Assembly: GCF_011764545.1 (NCBI RefSeq)
Contig: NZ_AP022870.1
Span: 9,430,001 to 9,494,000 of the forward strand
Direction: 5' to 3'
Source: Phytohabitans flavus
GTDB taxonomy: Bacteria; Actinomycetota; Actinomycetes; Mycobacteriales; Micromonosporaceae
DNA: 64,000 bases
Shown here: piece after piece, positions 35,958-45,636 of the stretch
Position numbering within the stretch: the stretch's first letter is position 1
Layout of the letters: each line of letters begins with the position of its first letter
Program-made: the position numbers and the translations under genes
The notes under the pieces: generated by a model
The model's input: only the letters and a program-made list of their open reading frames with translations
Told to the model about the DNA's origin: nothing
Databases searched by the model: none

Positions 35958-36047
35958 CAGACCGACATCGTTGCGGAGGACTCACCGATATCCACAACAA
36001 CTTGTGGTCATCCACAGATTCGTCCACAAGAACATGTGGTCAAACCG

Positions 36048-36779
36048 TCACGGACGGGTGTACCGCAAGAACAGCGAGCCCTCCGACTCCAGTACGTGGC
36101 GCAGCGCCATGCCCTTCGGCGGTCCGGCGGGTCCGGCGGTGATGCGCCCGGCGCCCGGGCCGGTGACCAGCGGCGAGACGGTCAGGCACACCTCGTCGAC
36201 GAGGTCGGCCGCGGCGAGCGAGCCGAACAGGTGCGGACCGCCCTCGCAGAGCAGGTGGGCGAGGCCACGCTCGCGGAGCCGGACCAGTGCCTCGGCGAGG
36301 TCGACCGTTTCGTCGCCGATGGTCAACACCTCCGCCACCCCGGACAGCGCCCGCCGCCGGTCGCTCGGGGCCAGCCCGTGGGTGACCACGATCGGCCGGA
36401 CCGGCGCGTCCGCGAACGCCGCCTGCCCCGGGTTGAGGTCGAGCGTGCCGGAGAAGACCACGAGCGTCGGGTACTCGGTCAGGCCCTGCTCCCGCCGCCA
36501 GGCCCGCCGCTCGGGGTTGAGCCGCACCGCCCGGTAGCCCTCGTGGCGCAGCGTCCCGGCGCCCACCACCAGACCGTCGCACAGCATGCGGAGCAGGCCG
36601 AAGACCTTTTTGTCGGGTACCCCGGACAGACCCGCCGAGAATCCGTCGAGCTCGACCGCACCGTCCACACTGGTGACGAAGTTGACCCGGGTGAGGGGTC
36701 CGTCCGTGCGGTAGAGGCCGACAAGTGCGGCGTCGTCCAGCGCGGGGCCGGGCTCCAGCCGTGAAAGGGAGGCGCTCAT
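36048..36779 (-). CDS. Pyrimidine reductase family protein (RibD C-terminal/DHFR-like)
   Basis: These proteins have the NADPH-binding dihydrofolate-reductase-like fold of the RibD reductase domain used in riboflavin synthesis; stand-alone actinobacterial copies have uncertain substrates. The features are TRVNFVTSVDGAVELDGFSA, DKKVFGLLRMLCDGLVVGAGTLRHEGY, YPTLVVFSGTLDL and LLCEGGPHLFGSLAAADLVDE. The ATG at 36779 (MSASLSRLEPG) follows GGCGGGCGG. It is upstream of herA by 90 bp on the same strand. Confidence 0.83.
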   Translation of the reverse strand: MSASLSRLEPGPALDDAALVGLYRTDGPLTRVNFVTSVDGAVELDGFSAGLSGVPDKKVFGLLRMLCDGLVVGAGTLRHEGYRAVRLNPERRAWRREQGLTEYPTLVVFSGTLDLNPGQAAFADAPVRPIVVTHGLAPSDRRRALSGVAEVLTIGDETVDLAEALVRLRERGLAHLLCEGGPHLFGSLAAADLVDEVCLTVSPLVTGPGAGRITAGPAGPPKGMALRHVLESEGSLFLRYTRP

Positions 36780-36945
36780 CCGCCCGCCGGACCGCTGACC
36801 GGGGGAGTGGGTGCCGGGGTACGGTGCTGGCAGTCGCACCAACTGCCACCCGGGCAGTCAGCGTGTCGCTTCGACCGGCACGCCTGGCAGATCATGTGAA
36901 CGACCCTACGGCAGCACGACGTCACGAACGGGGACAGGGCAAACC

Positions 36946-37491
36946 ATGCCGCGCCAGATCTTCCAGCTGAAGGTGTCGCTCGCAGACGTCGTACCGCCGG
37001 TGTGGCGGCGGGTGCTCGTGCCGGGTGGGTACACGCTCGACCGGCTGCACCGTGTCGTCCAGCTCGCCATGGGTTGGCAGGACTGCCACCTGCACTCGTT
37101 CGACATCGACGGCGTGCAGTACGGCGAGCCGGACCCGGACGGTGAGCTGGCGCTCCGCGACGAGCTGGAGGTACGGCTTGACGCGGTGTCGGCGAAGGGC
37201 GGCCGGTTCCTCTACACGTACGACTTCGGCGACTGGTGGGAGCACGAGCTCACCGTCGAGGACGCCTTCGGCGCCGAGCCCGACGAGCGGTACCCCGCGT
37301 GCGTCGACGGCGAGCGGGCGTGCCCCCCGGAGGACGTCGGCGGGGCGTTCGGCTACGCCCGCTTCCTCTCCGCGATAAGTGATCCCGGCCACCCCGAGCA
37401 CGAGGCGATGATGGCCTGGGTGGGGCGCCCGTTCGACCCCACGGCGTTCGACATGGATCGAGCGACGACGCTGCTCAGGCGCCTGGCGTAG
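36946..37491 (+). CDS. Plasmid pRiA4b ORF-3 family protein
   Basis: This 181-residue protein of the pRiA4b ORF-3-like family (PF07929) has the domain marks FQLKVSLADVVPPVWRRVLV, TLDRLHRVVQLAMGWQDCHL, HSFDIDGVQYG, FLYTYDFGDWWEHELTVE and CPPEDVGGAFGYARFL. The biochemical role is unknown; the domain is found beside mobile elements and alone on chromosomes. It is divergent from the pyrimidine reductase gene. Confidence 0.85.
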   Translation: MPRQIFQLKVSLADVVPPVWRRVLVPGGYTLDRLHRVVQLAMGWQDCHLHSFDIDGVQYGEPDPDGELALRDELEVRLDAVSAKGGRFLYTYDFGDWWEHELTVEDAFGAEPDERYPACVDGERACPPEDVGGAFGYARFLSAISDPGHPEHEAMMAWVGRPFDPTAFDMDRATTLLRRLA

Positions 37492-37561
37492 ACCGGCTCG
37501 GGTAGCTAAACCCCCTTCCGCGCGGCTGGTGGTATTTCGCGCACTGCGGTCAGTAACGAAA

Positions 37562-37575
37562 TGGGAACGCTCCCA
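37562..37575. promoter_or_regulatory. CebR-type operator 1 (TGGGAACGCTCCCA)
   Basis: This 14-bp palindrome with one mismatch matches the TGGGAGCGCTCCCA site bound by CebR-type LacI regulators in Streptomyces. It lies about 204 bp upstream of cebE, and TTGACA at 37583-37588 just after it could be a -35 box, so a bound repressor would block the promoter. Confidence 0.8.
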
Positions 37576-37614
37576 GTTGGGCCTTGACACCCCAGAAACG
37601 TGCCGGCAATCTCA

Positions 37615-37628
37615 TGGGAGCGCTCCCG
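37615..37628. promoter_or_regulatory. CebR-type operator 2 (TGGGAGCGCTCCCG)
   Basis: A second copy of the operator, with one mismatch at the last base, lies 40 bp downstream of operator 1 (39-nt gap) and about 150 bp before the cebE start. The two sites bracket the likely promoter. Confidence 0.8.
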
Positions 37629-37778
37629 GCGGGGTGTGGTGGAAGCCACACACCGGGCACCGTGTGGCGCCAGGCACGCCTTCGAAGCGGTCGTGGGCAA
37701 GCGTTTCGCGCGTCCGCCGACGTGGCGTGCACCGGGCACACCCCCACCACACACATCACGACCTGAGAGGGGTCAGGG

Positions 37779-39077
37779 ATGAGCGTTTCGACGCGCCGCC
37801 GGCGGTACGCGGCGGTCGCGCTCGCCACGGTTGCGGCTCTCGCCACGACCACGGCGTGCGGAGATGACAACGAGGGCGGCGGCGACACGGGCGCCAAGCC
37901 GGAAAAGCTGGTGGTCGACACCTTCGGCGAGGCCGGATACGAGGACCTGGTCAAGCAGTACGAGCAGCAGACCGGCATCAAGATCGAGCTGCGTAAGGTC
38001 GCCCAGCTGAACGAGTTCCGGCCGCGCGTCGTCCGGTCGCTCGCCACCGGCAAGGGTGCGGCCGACGTGATCATGCTCGAAGAGGGCATCCTCAACGAGT
38101 TCAAGCTCAACCCCAACAACTGGGTCGACCTGGCCCCGCTGGTGGGCGACCTGAGCAAGGACTACCTCTCCTGGAAGTACGAGCTCGGCAAGGCGCCGGA
38201 CGGCCGCCTCATGGGCGTACCCACCGACGTCGGCAGCCTCGGCATCTGCTACCGCACCGACCTCTTCAAGGCCGCCAACCTGCCCACCGACCGCGAGCAG
38301 GTGAGCGCGCTCTGGCCGACCTGGGACAAGTTCATCGAGACCGGCAAGCAGTACAAGCAGGCGACCGGCAAGGCCTTTGTCGACTCGGACACGATGGCGG
38401 TCAACGCGGTCATGTTCCAGCAGAAGGGCGCGGACCTCTTCTTCGACAAGGAAGACAAGATGATCGCCGACACGAGCCCCGCGGTGAAGGCCGCGTGGGA
38501 CCAGGCGATCGCGCTCGCCGACGCCGGCATCACCGCGAAGATCACCACCTGGTCGCCGGAGTGGAACGCCGGCTTCAAGCAGGGCACCTTCGCCGCCACG
38601 GCCTGCCCGTCGTGGATGCTCGGCATCGTCGAGAGCAACTCCGGCCCGGAGAACGCGGGCAAGTGGGATCTCGCCGCGGTGCCCGGCGGCGCCGGTAACT
38701 GGGGCGGCTCCTGGCTCGGCGTGCCGACGCAGAGCAAGTACCAGACGGAGGCCGCGAAGCTCGCCGCGTTCCTGACCAACACGGCCGGCCAGGTCGCCGC
38801 GTTCAAGAAGAGCGGTCCGCTGCCGACCAACCTGAAGGCGCTAGAGGACCCGAGCTTCATCTCCTACACGAACAAGTACTTCAGCGACGCGCCGACCGGC
38901 AAGATCTTCGGCGAGAGCGTGCAGGCGATCGTCCCGACCCACCTCGGTCCGAAGCACCAGGCGGTGAAGGAAAACGCCATGGAGCCGGCGCTGCGGGCGT
39001 ACGAAACCGGGCAGCTCGACAAGGCAAAGGCCTGGGAGCAGTTCACCAAGGACGCCGCGACGCAGGGCGCCTTCTGA
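37779..39077 (+). CDS. cebE: Cello-oligosaccharide ABC transporter substrate-binding lipoprotein
   Basis: This extracellular sugar-binding component of a CUT1-type importer has a signal peptide ending in a lipobox (LATTTACGDD), then the family-1 solute-binding fold: VVDTFGEAGYEDLVKQYEQQ, VVRSLATGKGAADVIMLEEG, GRLMGVPTDVGSLGICYRTD and AATACPSWMLGIVESNSGPE. Cello-oligosaccharide specificity is inferred from the CebR-type operators, the bglC-like gene and the cebR-like gene in the same cluster. No ATPase gene is present; in Streptomyces the shared MsiK protein fills that role. Confidence 0.88.
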   Translation: MSVSTRRRRYAAVALATVAALATTTACGDDNEGGGDTGAKPEKLVVDTFGEAGYEDLVKQYEQQTGIKIELRKVAQLNEFRPRVVRSLATGKGAADVIMLEEGILNEFKLNPNNWVDLAPLVGDLSKDYLSWKYELGKAPDGRLMGVPTDVGSLGICYRTDLFKAANLPTDREQVSALWPTWDKFIETGKQYKQATGKAFVDSDTMAVNAVMFQQKGADLFFDKEDKMIADTSPAVKAAWDQAIALADAGITAKITTWSPEWNAGFKQGTFAATACPSWMLGIVESNSGPENAGKWDLAAVPGGAGNWGGSWLGVPTQSKYQTEAAKLAAFLTNTAGQVAAFKKSGPLPTNLKALEDPSFISYTNKYFSDAPTGKIFGESVQAIVPTHLGPKHQAVKENAMEPALRAYETGQLDKAKAWEQFTKDAATQGAF

Positions 39078-39100
39078 TCCACCCGTCCCGATAGCGGTCT

Positions 39101-39136
39101 CGGTGGCGTCCGGGGAAATGTGCCCGGGCGTCACCG
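39101..39136 (+). terminator. Intra-operon hairpin between cebE and cebF
   Basis: CGGTGGCGTCCGGGG pairs imperfectly with GCCCGGGCGTCACCG, 23 bp after the cebE stop. Such hairpins commonly reduce read-through or protect the upstream message, letting the binding protein be made in excess of the permeases. Confidence 0.5.
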
Positions 39137-39190
39137 AACACCGTACGCAAACCCCTCCGCCAAGCCGGCCGCACCCGGGAAGGGAAACCC

Positions 39191-40159
39191 ATGAGCGTTT
39201 CGGCCACCAAGGCACCGCCCTCCCGGGGCGCGCCAGCTAAGCACGCCTCGCCAGGGCGCCGCGCGCGCTACCGCTTTGCCCGGTGGGACCTCAAGTACTC
39301 GCCCTACCTCTACATCGCGCCGTTCTTCGTGCTCTTCGGCATCTTCGGGCTCTACCCGATGGTGTGGACGTTCTGGATGTCGCTGCACGACTGGGACCTG
39401 GTCGGCACCCATACGTTCATCGGGCTGGAAAACTACACCGCCCTGCTCAGCGACGACTATTTCTGGAACGCCGTCCGCAACACGTTCGGCATGTTCGTCC
39501 TCGCCACGGTGCCACAGCTCGCGCTGGCGCTCTTCCTGGCCAACCTGCTCAACCGGCCGCTGCTGCGGGCGCGCACGTTCTTCCGGATGATCATCTTCGT
39601 GCCGAACGTCGTCTCGGTCGCGGCCGTGGCGATCGTCTTCGGCATGCTCTTCCAGCGCGACTTCGGCGTCGTCAACTGGTTCCTCAGCCTCTTCGGCGTG
39701 GACGCGATCGACTGGCGGCGGGAGTGGTGGACCTCCTGGACCGCCATCTCCGTCATGGTCGACTGGCGGTGGACCGGCTACAACACGCTGATCCTGCTCG
39801 CCGGCATGCAGGCGATCCCGCGCGACCTCTACGAGGCGGCGGCGATGGACGGGGCGAGCGCCTGGCGGCAGTTCTGGAACGTCACGCTGCCGATGCTGCG
39901 GCCCACGTTCGTCTTCGTCGTGATCCTCTCCACCATCGGTGGCCTACAGCTCTTCGTCGAGCCGCTCATCTTCAACAACGGCAACATCATCGGCGGTACC
40001 CAGCGCGAGTTCCAGACCGTGCAGATGTACATGTTCGAGAACAGCATCCACAACCTCAGTAGGGCCGGGTACGGCGCGGCGGTGGCCTGGGCGCTCTTCC
40101 TGATGATCGTGGTCGTGTCCGTGCTCAACTTCGTGATCACCCGGCGTTCGGTGAAGTGA
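39191..40159 (+). CDS. cebF: Sugar ABC transporter permease (MalF/CebF type)
   Basis: This is one of two membrane subunits of the importer. It has six predicted membrane helices, beginning YLYIAPFFVLFGIFGLYPMV, and an EAA loop (EAAAMDGASAWRQFWNVTLP) that contacts the ATPase. Its length, 322 residues, is normal. cebG follows 10 bp downstream. Confidence 0.9.
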   Translation: MSVSATKAPPSRGAPAKHASPGRRARYRFARWDLKYSPYLYIAPFFVLFGIFGLYPMVWTFWMSLHDWDLVGTHTFIGLENYTALLSDDYFWNAVRNTFGMFVLATVPQLALALFLANLLNRPLLRARTFFRMIIFVPNVVSVAAVAIVFGMLFQRDFGVVNWFLSLFGVDAIDWRREWWTSWTAISVMVDWRWTGYNTLILLAGMQAIPRDLYEAAAMDGASAWRQFWNVTLPMLRPTFVFVVILSTIGGLQLFVEPLIFNNGNIIGGTQREFQTVQMYMFENSIHNLSRAGYGAAVAWALFLMIVVVSVLNFVITRRSVK

Positions 40160-40169
40160 GGGAGACCCG

Positions 40170-41021
40170 ATGACCACCCTGCCCACCGGGTCGAGGCGGC
40201 TGTGGCGTACCAGCCCGCTCACCTACATCGCACTGGTTCTGGCGGTGCTGAGCTCCATCTACCCGCTCTACTACATGTTCGTGATCGCCACCCGCAGCAA
40301 CGACGCGATCAACGACACCCCGCCACCGTTCACCCCGTCGGGCCTCTTCCGCGACAACCTCAACCGGGCGCTGGAAAACGACACCGCCAACCTGCTCCAG
40401 GGCATCGTCAACTCGGTGATCGTCTCCAGCGTGGTCACCGCCTCGGTCGTGCTGACCGGGTCACTGGCCGGCTTCGCGTTCGCCAAGCTCAAGTTCCGCG
40501 GGCGCAACGGCCTGATGCTCGCGGTCGTCGCCACGATGATGGTCCCCACCCAGCTCGGCATCATCCCGCTCTGGGGCCTGATGCAGGACCTCGGCTGGTA
40601 CGACTCGCTGCTCGCGGTCACCGTGCCGTTCCTGGCCAGCGCGTTCGGCGTGTTCATGATGCGCCAGTACGCGACATCCGCGGTCTCCGACGAGCTGATC
40701 GAGGCGGCCCGGATTGACGGCTGCTCGACCTGGCGCATCTACTGGAGCGTGGTACTGCCCGCGCTCCGCCCGGCCGCCGCCGTACTCGGCCTGCTGACCT
40801 TCATGCAGACCTGGAACGAGTTCGTGTGGCCGTTCGCCATCCTGACCCCGGAGAACCCGACGCTCCAGGTGTCGCTGGCCACCCTCTCGTACGCCTACTA
40901 CACGGACTACTCGATGGTGTTCGCCGCGACGGCGGTCGGCACCGTTCCACTGATCGTGGTGTTCATCGTGTTCGGCCGCCAGATCATCGGCGGCATCATG
41001 GAAGGTGCAGTCAAAGCGTGA
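40170..41021 (+). CDS. cebG: Sugar ABC transporter permease (MalG/CebG type)
   Basis: This is the second permease of the importer, 283 residues. The membrane helices include TYIALVLAVLSSIYPLYYMF and ASVVLTGSLAGFAFAKLKF; the EAA loop is EAARIDGCSTWRIYWSVVLP. The stop overlaps the GTG start of the beta-glucosidase gene (GTGA), so transport and hydrolysis are translationally coupled. Confidence 0.9.
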   Translation: MTTLPTGSRRLWRTSPLTYIALVLAVLSSIYPLYYMFVIATRSNDAINDTPPPFTPSGLFRDNLNRALENDTANLLQGIVNSVIVSSVVTASVVLTGSLAGFAFAKLKFRGRNGLMLAVVATMMVPTQLGIIPLWGLMQDLGWYDSLLAVTVPFLASAFGVFMMRQYATSAVSDELIEAARIDGCSTWRIYWSVVLPALRPAAAVLGLLTFMQTWNEFVWPFAILTPENPTLQVSLATLSYAYYTDYSMVFAATAVGTVPLIVVFIVFGRQIIGGIMEGAVKA

Positions 41022-42448
41022 CAAGCCCGAACGGCCACGGGGTGGCCTTCCCGCCGGACTTCCTCTGGGGCGCGGCCACCGCCGCCTACCAGATCGAGGG
41101 AGGCGCCACCGAGGGCGGCCGGACGCCGTCGATCTGGGACACATTCAGCCGTACTCCCGGAAAGGTGAAGGGCGGCGACACCGGCGACGTCGCTTGCGAC
41201 CACTTCCACCGTTCCGCGGACGACGTGAAGCTGATGGCCGGTCTGGGGCTGAAGTCCTACCGGTTCTCGCTCGCCTGGCCCCGGATCCAGCCGGACGGGC
41301 GCGGCCCGGCCAACGAGGCAGGCCTCGACTTCTACCGCCGGCTCGTCGATGACCTGCTGGCGCACGGAATCGAGCCGTGGGTCACGCTCTACCACTGGGA
41401 CCTCCCGCAGGCCCTGGAGGACGCGGGCGGCTGGCCGGAGCGGGACACCGCCGCCCGGTTCGCCGAGTACGCGGAGATCGCCCACCGCACGCTGGGCGAC
41501 CGGGTGCGCAACTGGACCACGCTCAACGAGCCGTGGTGCTCGGCCTTCCTCGGGTACGGCTCGGGGGCACACGCGCCGGGCCGGAACGACGGCGCCGACG
41601 CGCTGCGGGCGGCGCACCACCTGATGCTCGGCCACGGGCTGGCGGTCCAGGCCATGCGGGCCGCCCAGCCCGAGCACAACCTCGGCATCACGGTCAACCT
41701 GTACGCGATCTCGCCACAGACCGACTCGCCCGCCGACGCCGACGCCGCCCGCCGGATCGACGGCCTGGCCAACCGGATCTTCCTGGACCCGGTGCTGCGC
41801 GGGCAGTACCCCGCCGACGTGGTCGACGACGTGCGTGAGGTGACCGACTTCGAGCACGTACGCGACGGCGACCTCGCGGTCATCTCCACGCCGCTGTCGG
41901 TGCTCGGGATCAACTACTACAGCCGATACGTGGTGGCCGGTCCGGACGGGGAGTCGGCCGAGCCCTACTGGCGGGCGCCGTCCAACTGGCCGGGCAGCGA
42001 GAACGTGCGCTTCGGCGACCGGGGCCTGCCGGTGACCGACATGAACTGGGAGATCGACGCGCCCGGCCTTGTCGAGGTGCTCGACCGCGTGCACCGGGAG
42101 TACCCGGAGATCCCGATCTACATCACCGAGAACGGGTCGGCGTTCGTCGACAAGGTCGTGGACGGGCAGGTGGACGACCCCGAGCGGCTGGCGTACTTCG
42201 AGGCGCACCTGCGGGCCTGCCACGACGCCATCGAGGCGGGGGTACCGCTGCGCGGGTACTTCGCGTGGTCGCTAATGGACAACTTCGAATGGGCGTGGGG
42301 TTATTCGAAGCGCTTCGGCATGGTCTACGTCGACTACGACACCCAGGTGCGGATTCCGAAGTCGAGCGCGAAGTGGTACTCCGAGGTGATACGCCGCAAC
42401 GGCCTGGGCTCCGAGGCGGGCTCGGAAGGGCAGGAACGCGCACAATAG
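41018..42448 (+). CDS. bglC: GH1 beta-glucosidase
   Basis: This intracellular beta-glucosidase splits imported cello-oligosaccharides to glucose. GH1 marks: FPPDFLWGAATAAYQIEGG near the N terminus, acid/base Glu in NWTTLNEPWCSA, nucleophile Glu in IPIYITENGSAF and the aglycone region GYFAWSLMDNFEWAWGYSKR. It lacks a signal peptide. The GTG start at 41018 overlaps the cebG stop; longer starts would run back into cebG. Confidence 0.93.
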   Translation: MTSPNGHGVAFPPDFLWGAATAAYQIEGGATEGGRTPSIWDTFSRTPGKVKGGDTGDVACDHFHRSADDVKLMAGLGLKSYRFSLAWPRIQPDGRGPANEAGLDFYRRLVDDLLAHGIEPWVTLYHWDLPQALEDAGGWPERDTAARFAEYAEIAHRTLGDRVRNWTTLNEPWCSAFLGYGSGAHAPGRNDGADALRAAHHLMLGHGLAVQAMRAAQPEHNLGITVNLYAISPQTDSPADADAARRIDGLANRIFLDPVLRGQYPADVVDDVREVTDFEHVRDGDLAVISTPLSVLGINYYSRYVVAGPDGESAEPYWRAPSNWPGSENVRFGDRGLPVTDMNWEIDAPGLVEVLDRVHREYPEIPIYITENGSAFVDKVVDGQVDDPERLAYFEAHLRACHDAIEAGVPLRGYFAWSLMDNFEWAWGYSKRFGMVYVDYDTQVRIPKSSAKWYSEVIRRNGLGSEAGSEGQERAQ

Positions 42449-42492
42449 GCTGGTCAGCCAACTGTCAAGGGCCGCCCTCCGAGGAGCAGACG

Positions 42493-43539
42493 ATGACAAC
42501 GCAGCGCACACGGTCGCTCGGCCGTCCCACCCTGGACGCGGTCGCGGCCCGCGCCGGGGTCGGCCGGGGCACGGTGTCCCGTGTCGTCAACCAGTCTCCG
42601 CAGGTCAGCCCGGAAGCGCGGGCCGCGGTGCTTCAGGCGATCGAGGAGCTCGGGTACGTGCCGAACCGCGCGGCCCGAGCCCTGGTCACGCAGCGGACCG
42701 ATTCGGTCGCCCTGGTGATCTCGGAGTCGGGTGAGCGGCTGTTCGGCGAGCCGTTCTTCGCCGGCATCGTCCGGGGCATCCACGCCGGCCTGCTCGACAC
42801 GCCGATGCAGCTCTGGCTCGCGCTGGCCCAGTCGCCGGCCGAGCGGGAGAAGGTCGAGCACCACCTGACCAACCAGCACGTCGACGGCGTACTGCTGCTG
42901 TCCCTGCACGACGCCGACCCGCTCCCGACGCTGCTGGAGCAGCGCGGCCTGCCGACCGTGCTGGGCGGCCGGCCGGCGCGCATGCTCCAGCCCGGGGCGC
43001 AGGCGGCCAACTTCGTGGACGTCGACAACGCCGGGGGTGCCCGGCAGGCCGTCGAGTTCCTGATCGGCCGGGGGCGGCGGCGGGTCGCCACCATCGCCGG
43101 TACCCAGGACATGGGTGTGGGGATCACCCGGCTCGCCGGGTACAAGCAGGCGGTCCTGGACCATGGCGGCACGGTGAGCGAAGACCTCGTGGCGTACGGG
43201 GACTTCAGCGAGGCCAGCGGCACCGCGGCGATGCGCCGGCTGCTGGAGATCACCCCAGACCTCGACGCGGTGTTCGTCGCCTCGGACCTGATGGCGAGCG
43301 GGGCGCTGCGGGCACTGCGCGACGCCGGCCGGCGGGTGCCCGAGGACGTGGCGGTGGTCGGTTTCGAAGACGCCGAGATCGCGCGCCAGGCTGACCCGCC
43401 GCTGACCACGGTTTACCAGCCGGTCGAGGAGATGGGTCGGCAGATGGCGCACCTTTTGCTGGCGCTGATCCGCCGCGACGAGCTCGAAGAGCCGTACGTG
43501 CTGCTCAACACGCACATGGTGGAGCGGGCGTCCGCCTGA
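42493..43539 (+). CDS. cebR: LacI-family regulator, CebR type
   Basis: This repressor of the cello-oligosaccharide genes has an N-terminal HTH (TLDAVAARAGVGRGTVSRVVN) with the hinge helix NRAARALVTQRTD, then a periplasmic-binding-like effector domain (DGVLLLSLHDADPLPTLLEQ, AGTQDMGVGITRLAGYKQA, AVVGFEDAEIARQADPPLTT). It is the last gene of the cluster. Matching operators occur before cebE and before the GH9 cellulase, and cellobiose is the expected inducer by analogy with Streptomyces CebR. Confidence 0.88.
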   Translation: MTTQRTRSLGRPTLDAVAARAGVGRGTVSRVVNQSPQVSPEARAAVLQAIEELGYVPNRAARALVTQRTDSVALVISESGERLFGEPFFAGIVRGIHAGLLDTPMQLWLALAQSPAEREKVEHHLTNQHVDGVLLLSLHDADPLPTLLEQRGLPTVLGGRPARMLQPGAQAANFVDVDNAGGARQAVEFLIGRGRRRVATIAGTQDMGVGITRLAGYKQAVLDHGGTVSEDLVAYGDFSEASGTAAMRRLLEITPDLDAVFVASDLMASGALRALRDAGRRVPEDVAVVGFEDAEIARQADPPLTTVYQPVEEMGRQMAHLLLALIRRDELEEPYVLLNTHMVERASA

Positions 43540-43672
43540 AGAGTGGCTTTCGTCCGGGTTAACGGGCGGTTTTGCGCTCGGAGACATGGCGCAGCAACAG
43601 GGACGAAATGGTCATCGGGCATCCTGAGGTATGCCAGCGTGGAGGCGCTGGCCCGCCGACGGGAGGCTTGTC

Positions 43673-44416
43673 ATGTTGTTGCGGGTTCGGGTGACCCTGC
43701 CGGACCGGCCTGGCGCGTTGGGGCAGGTGGCGCGGACGCTGGGCGTCGCCGGTGCCGACATCGTCCAGGTGGTGGTCCTGGAGCGGCTGGGCGGCCGGGC
43801 CGTCGACGACTTCACCGTCGTGTGGCCGGGTGCCTCCCGGGTCGAGCGACTGCGGGTCGGCCTCGCCGCGATCCCCGGCGTCCAGGTCGACGGCGTGTGG
43901 CGGGCCATCGGCGCGCCGGTCTCCGGCGGGCACGACGCTGAGTTGCTCGCGCAGGTGGCGGCCAACCCGGTGGACGGCCTCGGCACACTCGTCGACGCGG
44001 TCCCCGGCCTGCTGGCCGCGGACTGGGCCGCCGCCGCGGTGGTGCCGGCCGACTGGGCCGCCCGCAGCGGGTCCGCGCCGCGCGCGGTGCCGGGCGACGA
44101 GCCGGGGCTTTCCGGGGGAGAGCCCGCGGTGGCGTATGCGAGCTGGCGCTCACCCGAGCCGCTGCTGCTGCCCGAGGTGACCCCGTTGCGCGCGCGGGCG
44201 CTGATCGGCACCGACCAGACCCGATACGCGGTGGCGCCCTTCGGCCGCGCCGGCCTGGTGCTGATGGTGGCCCGTGGCGAGGCGGAAGGGTTGCTGGCGG
44301 CCGGGTTCCACGTGACCGAGGTCGACCGGATCGCACAGCTCGTGCGGGCCGCGGCGGTCATCCTCGGCGACCGGCTGGACCTGGTGAGTGTCCCGTCCGT
44401 CATTTCTCGATCATGA
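43673..44416 (+). CDS. ACT-domain regulatory protein
   Basis: The 247-residue protein has one N-terminal ACT domain (LLRVRVTLPDRPGALGQVAR, GVAGADIVQVVVLERLGGRA, VDDFTVVWP), expected to bind an amino acid or other small ligand. The C-terminal 150 residues (LVDAVPGLLAADWAAAAVV, YAVAPFGRAGLVLMVARGE) resemble a degenerate GAF-like sensory domain but are not firmly assigned. The start ATG 43673 is preceded by GGGAGG. The next gene has a similar ACT domain, suggesting a paralogous pair. Confidence 0.7.
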   Translation: MLLRVRVTLPDRPGALGQVARTLGVAGADIVQVVVLERLGGRAVDDFTVVWPGASRVERLRVGLAAIPGVQVDGVWRAIGAPVSGGHDAELLAQVAANPVDGLGTLVDAVPGLLAADWAAAAVVPADWAARSGSAPRAVPGDEPGLSGGEPAVAYASWRSPEPLLLPEVTPLRARALIGTDQTRYAVAPFGRAGLVLMVARGEAEGLLAAGFHVTEVDRIAQLVRAAAVILGDRLDLVSVPSVISRS

Positions 44417-44491
44417 ATGATCACGGTTGAGTAACGTCAGAGAAACAGCGACCGGGCACCCTTGACATTCGGGCATTGAAGGGGGTTCGCG

Positions 44492-45552
44492 ATGGGGCTT
44501 TGGCGGATCAGGGCGACGGTGGACGACCGGCCGGGATACCTGGCCGTGCTTGCCGCGAGCCTGGCGCTCAAGTCGGTCAACATCCTGGCGGTACAGGTGC
44601 ACACGACCGAGGTGGGCGCGATCGACGACTTCCTGGTCGACGCGCCCGACGCGCTGAGCGAGGAAGACCTGCTGGCCGCGGTGGAGAAGGGCCGCGGCCG
44701 GAACGCCTGGGTGATCCGCACCGAGGCCCGCGAGCTGGCTGATTGGCCGACCCGCACGCTGGCGCTGGCGAGCCGCCTCGTGCGCGATCCCGACTCGCTC
44801 GGCGACGCCCTCTCCGCCCTGCTCGGCGCCGACGCGGTGATCTGGCGGCCGGCGCCCGGGCAGGACCGGTACGGAGCCAACCGCGGCGGCATGCGGCTCG
44901 TCGACCCGACCGGCGGGACGTATGAGATCAGCCGTCCCGCCCCTCGTTCACCCCGGCTGAGTACGCGCGGGCCCAGGCCCTGGTCGACCTCGCGGCCACC
45001 GTCGTGCGCCAGGCCGCCGACCAGGTCACGCTTGTGCTGCCGGACGGCGCCGAGATCCGGGTACGCCCGGCGGTCCGCGACGACCTGGCCGCGGTCACCG
45101 CCATGCACGACAGGTGCACGCCGCTGGTCCGCTACCGCCGCTACCTGACCGGCTCCACCGTCCCCTCCGCCGCCCGCCTGGAGCGGCTGCTCGACCCTGG
45201 CCACGGCGTGACGCTTGTGGCGCTGGCGGCGGACGACCGCGTGGTGGCGACGGCGACGCTTGTCGCGGAGGGGGAGATCGGCGAGATCGCCCTGCTGGTG
45301 GAGGACGCCTGGCAGCGCCGCGGCATCGGTACCGCCCTGCTGCGCCGGCTTGTCGCACACGGCGAGCGCGCGGGGTATGCCGCGCTTGTCGCGCACACCC
45401 ACGCCGACAACACGGCCATGCTGGCCACGCTCCGCCGCCTGGGCCGCTCCGGTCCGGCCCCGGAGCACGACGACACCGTGATGACCGTGACGGTGCCCCT
45501 GATCCCCGCCCCGGTGGGCGGACACCCGAGGACTCCCGCCGCTTCGTCGTGA
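44492..45552 (+). CDS. ACT-GNAT fusion protein, frame broken near 44940
   Basis: The N-terminal ACT domain reads WRIRATVDDRPGYLAVLAAS...LKSVNILAVQVHTTEVGAID. The C-terminal GNAT domain reads RVRPAVRDDLAAVTAMHDRC, EIGEIALLVEDAWQRRGIG and TALLRRLVAHGERAGY. ACT-GNAT proteins of this design are ligand-regulated acetyltransferases in actinobacteria, some acting on lysines of other proteins. The frame breaks at CCCC 44939-44942: one more C joins ISRP to SFTPAEYARAQALVDLAA and gives about 353 residues. As written, the pieces are 44492-45148 and 45004-45552. Confidence 0.78.
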
Positions 45553-45636
45553 GCGAGCGAGGGAGGACGACGGCCCGGTCCCGGTGCGGGACCGGGCCGT
45601 TTCATGGGGTGCGGCTCTAATCCATTTTCAATACTT

